From: Coxiellaceae bacterium
GTDB lineage: Bacteria > Pseudomonadota > Gammaproteobacteria > UBA9339
Reading direction: 5' to 3'
NCBI GenBank assembly: GCA_031263815.1
Contig: JAISFD010000011.1
Span: forward strand, 1-35,277
DNA: 35,277 nucleotides
The translations under genes and the position numbers were made by a program. The notes beneath the pieces were generated by a model that saw only the letters and a list, made by a program, of their open reading frames with translations, was not told the DNA's origin and ran no database searches. Of this stretch, positions 28,812-35,277 are shown one piece after another. Numbering within the stretch: the stretch's first letter is position 1; each line of letters starts with the position of its first letter.

Positions 28812-31800
28812 ATGAAAAATCAATCCTCTAAAGTTTATCACAAACCAATATATTGGCAAAATTTACATGATTCTGCCACAGGCCTTGCTATCTCATCTCT
28901 AGTAAATACTAAACCATTACTGATTATTACGCCGGATTTTTTAACCTCATTGTATTTAGAGAGAGAATTGAAGTTTTTCCCTGGTAAAGAAGGGGGTAAT
29001 ATACAAATTTTGCACTTTCCTGGATGGGAAACCTTACCATATGACCATTTTTCACCTTCTGAAGATGTAATTTCTACGAGGTTATTAGTTCTTTATAAGC
29101 TCGTATTTGCAAAATCTTTAGTAGTATTTATTTCGGCTTCGACGCTGATGCATCAGTTACCTCCAAAAAGTTATATCACATCAAGTAGTTTTGTTGTAAA
29201 TGTTGGAGAAACGATAGATTTTGTTTGTTTGCGTAGAAAATTTGAAGGCCACGGTTATAATTTAGTTACGAAGGTTATGGAACATGGAGAATTTACGGTT
29301 CGTGGTTCCATTATCGATATTTTTCCTATGGGCAGTGAGTATCCATTTCGTATTGATCTTTTAGATACTGTGATTGATAGTATTCGTATTTTTGATGTTG
29401 ATACTCAACGATCAGTTAAAAAAATTGATAGTATAAAATTATTACCTGCACACGAATTTTCTTTTGGTGATGAAGCAATTGAAATATTTTATCAGAATTG
29501 GATCTCTTATTTTGGTAGTAATCCACTAAAGAGTCCAATTTATCAAAGTATTAGCTCCAGAGAAAATTATCCTGGTATTGAATATTATTTACCTCTTTTT
29601 TTTAAAAACGTTGCCACGTTATTTGACTATTTATCGCCTGATTCTATTGTCATTGCAATCGATACCGTAGAAGAAGCCATGCAAAATTTCTGGAATGAAA
29701 TAAATGCTAGGTATGAACAGTTACGTCACGATCAAATGCATCCTATTCTGCCGCCGGAAGATATCTTTATTAAACCGAAGAAAATTTGTGAACTAAAAGA
29801 TAATTTTCAACAATTTTTGATTAATGATAAATCTAAAGAAAAAGTTAATAATACTAATATAAATCTTTGTTTTAGATCAAAAAAACTAGAAACAAATGCA
29901 TGCGATAATTTTAAAAATGCGGGCTCTAGTTTAATGAATATTCTTAAAAGTATTCCAGATGCTCATATATTATTTATAGCTGAATCTATTGGGCACCGAG
30001 AAGTGATGTTAAAAGTATTGAGTGAGTTCAATATTTCACCGACTTTCGTAGAATCATGGCAGGAATTTTTAGAATCTACGAGTAAGATATTGTTAACTGT
30101 TGCTAAGATTGATAGGCCTTTATGTGTTACATATAAGGATGGATTAGAAATTGTAATTATTACAGAAGCTCAAATTTTCGGTGGGCCAGTTGTCCAAGAA
30201 CAGAAGATATCAGATAAATTACCTCAAAAAATAGATGCGATAATTCACAATTTAACTGAACTTCAAATTAATGATCCTATTGTGCATATTGATCATGGTA
30301 TTGGACGTTATTTGGGATTACAAAAATTACAAACCGGTGATTATGAGAATGAATTTTTTGTTTTGGAATATGCCAACTATACAAAGTTATATGTGCCAGT
30401 TACTTCTTTAGACTTGATCAATCGTTATACAGGTATTGATGTTGAGCATGTATCTTTAAACCATCTTGGTACTAAACAGTGGGATAAAACAAAGCGTAAA
30501 GCAATGTTACAAGTTAGAGATACTGCTGCAGAGCTATTAGAAGTTTATGCTCGTCGTCAAACAGCATGTGGTTTTAAATTTGTTAAACCAGAAGCGGATT
30601 ATGAGAAATTTATTATCTCATTTCCATTTATTATTACTCCAGATCAAGCACGGGCTATTGATGAAGTTATTGCTGATATGACTACAGGACGTCTGATGGA
30701 TCGGCTAGTTTGTGGTGAAGTTGGGTTTGGTAAGACTGAAGTGGCAATGCGCGCGGCTTTTTTAGCAGTTTATAATGCTAAACAAGTTGCTATTCTTACT
30801 CCAACAACTTTACTTGCCCATCAACACTTTATTAATTTTCGAGACCGTTTTGTAAAAACTCCAGTTAAGATTGCTTTGTTTTCAAGGTTTTTGAGTACTC
30901 AAGAAACCAAAAAAATTGTTGAAGATTTATCTCAAGGCAAAATAGATATTGTTATTGGTACGCATAAGTTATTGCAAAAAAATGTGAATTTTAAAGATCT
31001 TGGATTATTAATTGTTGATGAAGAACACCGTTTTGGAGTAAGGCAGAAAGAGCATATTAAGAAATTAGCTAACAATATTGATATCTTAACTTTAACGGCT
31101 ACACCGATCCCCCGTACTTTAAATATGGCTTTTGCTGGAATCCGTGATTTTTCGGTTATTGCTACCCCACCAGCAAAACGCCTGGCTATTAAAACTTTTA
31201 TTCGGGAATATGACCCTTATCTTATTAAGGAAGCTATTTTGCGAGAGACTTTGCGTGACGGGCAGGTATATTTTTTACATAATGATATTATTACTATTGG
31301 GAAAATGATGCGGGAGTTAGTCCAGTTAGTCCCTGGAATTCGAATTGCGGTTGCTCATGGTCAAATGCGCAAACAAGAATTAGAGAAAATCATGAACGAT
31401 TTCTATCATCTGCGTATTAATGTATTGGTATGTAGCACGATTATTGAATCAGGATTAGATATTCCTACAGCTAATACCATTATTATCAATCGAGCTGATA
31501 ATTTTGGGTTAGCTCAGCTACATCAATTACGTGGCCGAGTTGGTAGGTCATACCATCAAGCCTATGCATATTTAATTATTCCTCCTCGTTCAATCTTATC
31601 TGCCGAGGCTAAAAAAAGATTAGAAGCTATCGAAGCTATGAAAGATTTAGGTAGCGGTTTTACCTTGGCGACTAATGATCTTGAGATACGTGGGGCAGGG
31701 GAGTTATTGGGAGAGAAACAAAATGGTATTATTCAAGGGATTGGATTTACCCTATATATGGAGCTGTTGCAGCAAGCAGTAAAAAATCTGAAGCAGCACT

Positions 31801-32273
31801 CAATGTCTAGCTGTGGAAATTCTTTGGAATCAAAAACCGAAATAGAGTTGCAAATTTCTACCTTAATCCCAGATAAGTATATTGATAATGTAAATTTGAG
31901 ATTAGTTTTGTATAAAAAGATTGCTGCAGCTAGAGATCAAAATGAGCTCGATAGTCTTCAGATGGAGATGATTGATCGTTTTGGGTTATTACCTGAACAA
32001 ACTAAAAATCTTTTTAGAATTACAACTCTAAAGTTAAAAGCCCAAAAATTAGGAATTACCAAAATAACTATGAGTGTAAATAAAGGACTAATAAAATTTA
32101 CCAAGAATTGCCAGCTTGATTTGCCAAAAATTATTCATGTCATGCAAAAATGTAGTAAGAACTATAAATTTATTGGTTCAGATAGCATAGAATTTTTCTA
32201 TGAATTAACTAATAAGAGTCGATTGGATTTTGTCGAACAGATTGTGTCTGAATTACTAATTTCTTTAGAGTAA
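28812..32273 (+). CDS. mfd: Transcription-repair coupling factor Mfd
   Basis: PIVHIDHGIGRYLGLQKL (RID), CGEVGFGKTEVAMRAAF, VDEEHRFGVRQKE, LQHLRGRVGRS-type helicase motif. Confidence 0.97.
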   Translation: MKNQSSKVYHKPIYWQNLHDSATGLAISSLVNTKPLLIITPDFLTSLYLERELKFFPGKEGGNIQILHFPGWETLPYDHFSPSEDVISTRLLVLYKLVFAKSLVVFISASTLMHQLPPKSYITSSSFVVNVGETIDFVCLRRKFEGHGYNLVTKVMEHGEFTVRGSIIDIFPMGSEYPFRIDLLDTVIDSIRIFDVDTQRSVKKIDSIKLLPAHEFSFGDEAIEIFYQNWISYFGSNPLKSPIYQSISSRENYPGIEYYLPLFFKNVATLFDYLSPDSIVIAIDTVEEAMQNFWNEINARYEQLRHDQMHPILPPEDIFIKPKKICELKDNFQQFLINDKSKEKVNNTNINLCFRSKKLETNACDNFKNAGSSLMNILKSIPDAHILFIAESIGHREVMLKVLSEFNISPTFVESWQEFLESTSKILLTVAKIDRPLCVTYKDGLEIVIITEAQIFGGPVVQEQKISDKLPQKIDAIIHNLTELQINDPIVHIDHGIGRYLGLQKLQTGDYENEFFVLEYANYTKLYVPVTSLDLINRYTGIDVEHVSLNHLGTKQWDKTKRKAMLQVRDTAAELLEVYARRQTACGFKFVKPEADYEKFIISFPFIITPDQARAIDEVIADMTTGRLMDRLVCGEVGFGKTEVAMRAAFLAVYNAKQVAILTPTTLLAHQHFINFRDRFVKTPVKIALFSRFLSTQETKKIVEDLSQGKIDIVIGTHKLLQKNVNFKDLGLLIVDEEHRFGVRQKEHIKKLANNIDILTLTATPIPRTLNMAFAGIRDFSVIATPPAKRLAIKTFIREYDPYLIKEAILRETLRDGQVYFLHNDIITIGKMMRELVQLVPGIRIAVAHGQMRKQELEKIMNDFYHLRINVLVCSTIIESGLDIPTANTIIINRADNFGLAQLHQLRGRVGRSYHQAYAYLIIPPRSILSAEAKKRLEAIEAMKDLGSGFTLATNDLEIRGAGELLGEKQNGIIQGIGFTLYMELLQQAVKNLKQHSMSSCGNSLESKTEIELQISTLIPDKYIDNVNLRLVLYKKIAAARDQNELDSLQMEMIDRFGLLPEQTKNLFRITTLKLKAQKLGITKITMSVNKGLIKFTKNCQLDLPKIIHVMQKCSKNYKFIGSDSIEFFYELTNKSRLDFVEQIVSELLISLE

Positions 32274-32312
32274 TTAATGCGAGTTAGAATAATAGAAACT
32301 AAAATAAGTTTT

Positions 32313-33446
32313 TTAGATTCGTCGTTTATCACCATCTTTTTTTACTATTAATATTAAGAATATGTTAATAGCGACAGTAATAATTAAAATCCAAATACTT
32401 ATATTATAGCCATTAGCTAAATTTTCTAGAGTATTATAATAATTCATGATGTATGACAAAAGTTGTATATATAATCCACTTATGGCAGTTAACGTAGCAA
32501 CGAATCCGGTAGCAGTATTAGTTAATTTTGGAGGGTTATTTTCTGCAGCTATAATTATCAGACAGATAACAGCAAATTGCATACAAAGATACATTAATAA
32601 TTTATATATGTTAAATCTATCTGCTAACCAGCCTATTATAAAAGATCCGAGTATAGTACCAACAATAAAACTACTTATTATGGAAGAGCTCGTCATCTCA
32701 CTAAAATTTTTTATATTTTGTAAATATAAAATTCCCCAACTGGCGCTGAAAAATAAAATTGGTAGATTTACTAATGAACCATAGAAACCAATGATCCGAT
32801 TTTGCCCATTGGTAATAACTTTTGTTATGGTATTATTTTGATCGACGATACTATTCGTTTTATTTTGCGGTGGTTCATAATTTAAAGTTAATGCCAGAAT
32901 TAGTAATAGGCTGCTTAACCAGAAATTTGTTAATAAACCCATTCGCCAACCTAGTTTATTAACGATAATTAATAGAGGAATTTGGGAAAAGAATGTTCCT
33001 AAATTAGCAAAGGTTGTTGCTATACCTGTTACTAAGGTAATTTTATTGACGGGGAACCAGGTTTTAATCAATTTGAAAGTAGTAAGCATACTAAACGACC
33101 CGACAATGCCTAGTAATAATCTGGATAGTGTCATTAATATAATAGTATTTGTTAGAGTAAAAATTAAAATACTAATATTAGCGACGATAAATGAGATTAT
33201 TAAAATTTTTTTCGTAGGAACTTTGTCTAATATTAAGCCAGTAAAAAATACAAATAAAATGTTTGTATAAAAATAACAGGCAAATAAAAAACCTACCTCG
33301 GAAGTATTGAGTTTTAATTGTGTGGTTAGATAAATAGAAATAACATTAAAGTTTGTTGCATTGTTTATTAGGAAGGCAAATGCTGTCGCTGCAAAGACCA
33401 CCACCCAAGGATATAGTCTATCTGATGCTTTAAATATAAATTTCAT
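32313..33446 (-). CDS. MFS transporter
   Basis: 12-TM pattern; GLILDKVPTKKILIISFIVANISI and GWLADRFNIYKLL motifs. Confidence 0.85.
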   Translation of the reverse strand: MKFIFKASDRLYPWVVVFAATAFAFLINNATNFNVISIYLTTQLKLNTSEVGFLFACYFYTNILFVFFTGLILDKVPTKKILIISFIVANISILIFTLTNTIILMTLSRLLLGIVGSFSMLTTFKLIKTWFPVNKITLVTGIATTFANLGTFFSQIPLLIIVNKLGWRMGLLTNFWLSSLLLILALTLNYEPPQNKTNSIVDQNNTITKVITNGQNRIIGFYGSLVNLPILFFSASWGILYLQNIKNFSEMTSSSIISSFIVGTILGSFIIGWLADRFNIYKLLMYLCMQFAVICLIIIAAENNPPKLTNTATGFVATLTAISGLYIQLLSYIMNYYNTLENLANGYNISIWILIITVAINIFLILIVKKDGDKRRI

Positions 33447-33647
33447 CTATTTATTCCATTTTTTAATATCAATACCACATTTAGTTTTTGTTGGTATTAA
33501 TATATTTATTAAAGAATTTTGTTAGTAAATATCGTGGGTAATTAAATTAGTATTTTTATTATCGCATATAGGCAAAATATTTCTTGTAATAAAAAATATA
33601 GGTAAATGAAAAATAGTACAATTAACTCAATAAGGAAGGAGGAGAAT

Positions 33648-33936
33648 ATGTCTAATCTAATTCGCTATAATCAATCTTTGTATGAACAGTAAGGATATAA
33701 AAGTTTATTTTGATAAATATAATAATTTAGTGATTGAAGGCAACAGAAATAATGCAATAAAAGAAGAAAGAAATTATTTATATTTAGAAAGAGCTAGAGG
33801 AGTTTTTATTAGAAGGCTTTTTCTACCAGGGGCAATGATTGATCATAATATAAAAGCAAAATATCAAGACAGTGTTTTAGAAATAAGAGTGCCCATTACA
33901 AAAATCGATACTCTAACTCCAGTTAAGATAGAATAA
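33648..33936 (+). pseudogene. Small heat shock protein (Hsp20), internally deleted and frameshifted
   Basis: Strong RBS ggaaggagga, MSNLIRYNQSLYEQ* (Hsp20-like N-terminus), then NSKDIKVYFDKYNNLVIEGNRNNAIKEERNYLYLERARGVFIRRLFLPGAMIDHNIKAKYQDSVLEIRVPI (alpha-crystallin domain). Confidence 0.75.
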
Positions 33937-33954
33937 CAGTTTAACTATTAGCCC

Positions 33955-34060
33955 CAAGTGTGTCGCTATGCTCACTATAGATTTTTAGCACTCACTCCGT
34001 TCTGCTAAAAATCGTCAGCTACCGCAGACTACTCTCCTTCGCTCTCCCTGGCTCGCAGCG
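33955..34060 (+). repeat. Palindromic six-frame-stop repeat, copy E (106 bp, same 5-bp deletion as C)
   Basis: caagtgtgtcgctatgctcac...ctccttcgctctccctggctcgcagcg. Confidence 0.9.
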
Positions 34061-35161
34061 AAAGAAGTAGTTATTCTAATACAACCACTGAAAAAAGAAC
34101 TCGTAGCGCAAAAGCTACGTGTAGGATATATAGTTTTATCTCTTAAAAAAGATTTATCTTCTAATATTATATTTTCACTAGATTGAATTTGATGATAAGG
34201 ATCGCGTACATAATGAAAATAATTTAGCTCGGCATCACGAGTAATTTTATTGGGTTTATGCCAAATATTATTTTTAAGATTAGCTTTTAAAGTTTCAAGT
34301 GATAATTTTATATCACGCAAATCTTTAGCTATGGTACTAGTGTTTCTTTTGGTAGGCGAGCCTTCTAATACAGTAGGGAAGTTTAGTGAATAATAAACAT
34401 AAGTAGGTTTTATGATATCATCATTTGGCATACATATATGCATAATCGTAGGTAAATATTGTTTTAACATGAAGACTTCAATGAAAGCTTTTTGTAAGCC
34501 ACTGGTTGGTGCTGATTCTTGAGAGTCATCTGTTACTACAAAACCGGAGAAATTTTTGTCGACGATGGAAAGCAAATGTTTTACTTGATCTATTAAATAG
34601 GGTTTTGGTTGTAAACGTCTAGCTGAGATGGTTGCAGCAAAGGACTCCCAGCACATATTAAATTTTATTTTGCTTATAGCATAGTTAGCATGATCCCAAA
34701 TTATATGACGTAGATAATCCCTGAAATTGGTCCATACGCCAGATTTATTTTTATTATTAAGCCATGCTTTGCTAAAATATAGAATATTGCATTGCCAATT
34801 TTGAGTAAAATTATTGCTTTGGGCGATGTATCTAAATATTTGCCAATGGCCTGATAATTTTAATATCCTAATTGTAGTTGGTATATTAAAAGTTTTTTAA
34901 CCTTTCACAACCAATTTTTTTGGTAATCTTTGGTAACATAAATATAGAACGAGAACCAGCAGAAAAGTTCCATATTGGTTCAGATGATCTTCCCATCATA
35001 TAATCCATCGCTTCATATATTCCCGTTAATTGTCCTTTGTGGATTAAATTAACCGGAATATCTCTTTTGCCAGTTGCAATGAAAAGTTCAATATTTTTAT
35101 CTAGGGTAAAAAGTAAAGGTAGGGTACTATAATTAAGTTCGCGTTGAATATTTTTATCAAC
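34061..35161 (-). pseudogene. Large hypothetical gene without start or natural end, bracketed by inverted repeats E and F and containing a frameshift at an A-run
   Basis: VDKNIQRELNYSTLPLLFTLDKNIELFIATGKRDIPVNLIHKGQLTGIYEAMDYMMGRSSEPIWNFSAGSRSIFMLPKITKKIGCERLK | NIPTTIRILKLSGHWQIFRYIAQSNNFTQNW...MCWESFAATISARRLQPKPYLIDQVKHLL... Confidence 0.7.
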
Positions 35162-35257
35162 CGCTGCGAGCCAGGGAGAGCGAAGCGAAGGAGAGTAGTC
35201 TGCGGTAGCTGACGATTTTTAGCAGAACGGAGTGAGTGCTAAAAATCTATAGTGAGC
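35162..35257 (-). repeat. Palindromic six-frame-stop repeat, copy F (5' arm truncated)
   Basis: cgctgcgagccagggagagcgaagcgaaggagag...aaaatctatagtgagc; lacks the caagYgtgtcgctat arm. Confidence 0.88.
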
Positions 35258-35277
35258 GTTAAGTTAATGTAGCGTTT

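Overview
The window is AT-rich and reads as a gammaproteobacterial, probably Legionellales-like, genome segment; that placement is inferred from gene families, not from a search. Most of it is ordinary housekeeping sequence: ftsA-ftsZ-lpxC-dciA(-)-secA, an O-antigen-ligase-like protein and a family 2 glycosyltransferase, marC, an alpha/beta hydrolase, lptD-surA, an LbtU-like porin, nth, metG, grpE, the potABCD polyamine operon, glk (frameshifted), infA, mnmA, mfd and an MFS transporter. The distinctive component is a GC-richer ~111-bp dispersed repeat with an 11-bp perfect hairpin. There are six copies, two of them identical over 112 bp although ~20.7 kb apart, plus a variant that shares one arm at the window start. 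The repeat carries stop codons in all six frames and repeatedly sits at the broken ends of decayed genes: an AbiEi-like HTH gene, a beta-repeat protein, an IS200-like tnpA relic, an hsp20 and a large unknown gene bracketed by inverted copies. Other points are a gene graveyard at ~19.5-21.6 kb, a residual hrcA tail before grpE, a homopolymer frameshift in glk, and an unannotated 39-aa LptM/YifL-like lipoprotein near lptD. I saw no convincing new defence or biosynthetic system. The repeat family is the best candidate for something undescribed. No tRNA, rRNA or CRISPR was recognised.
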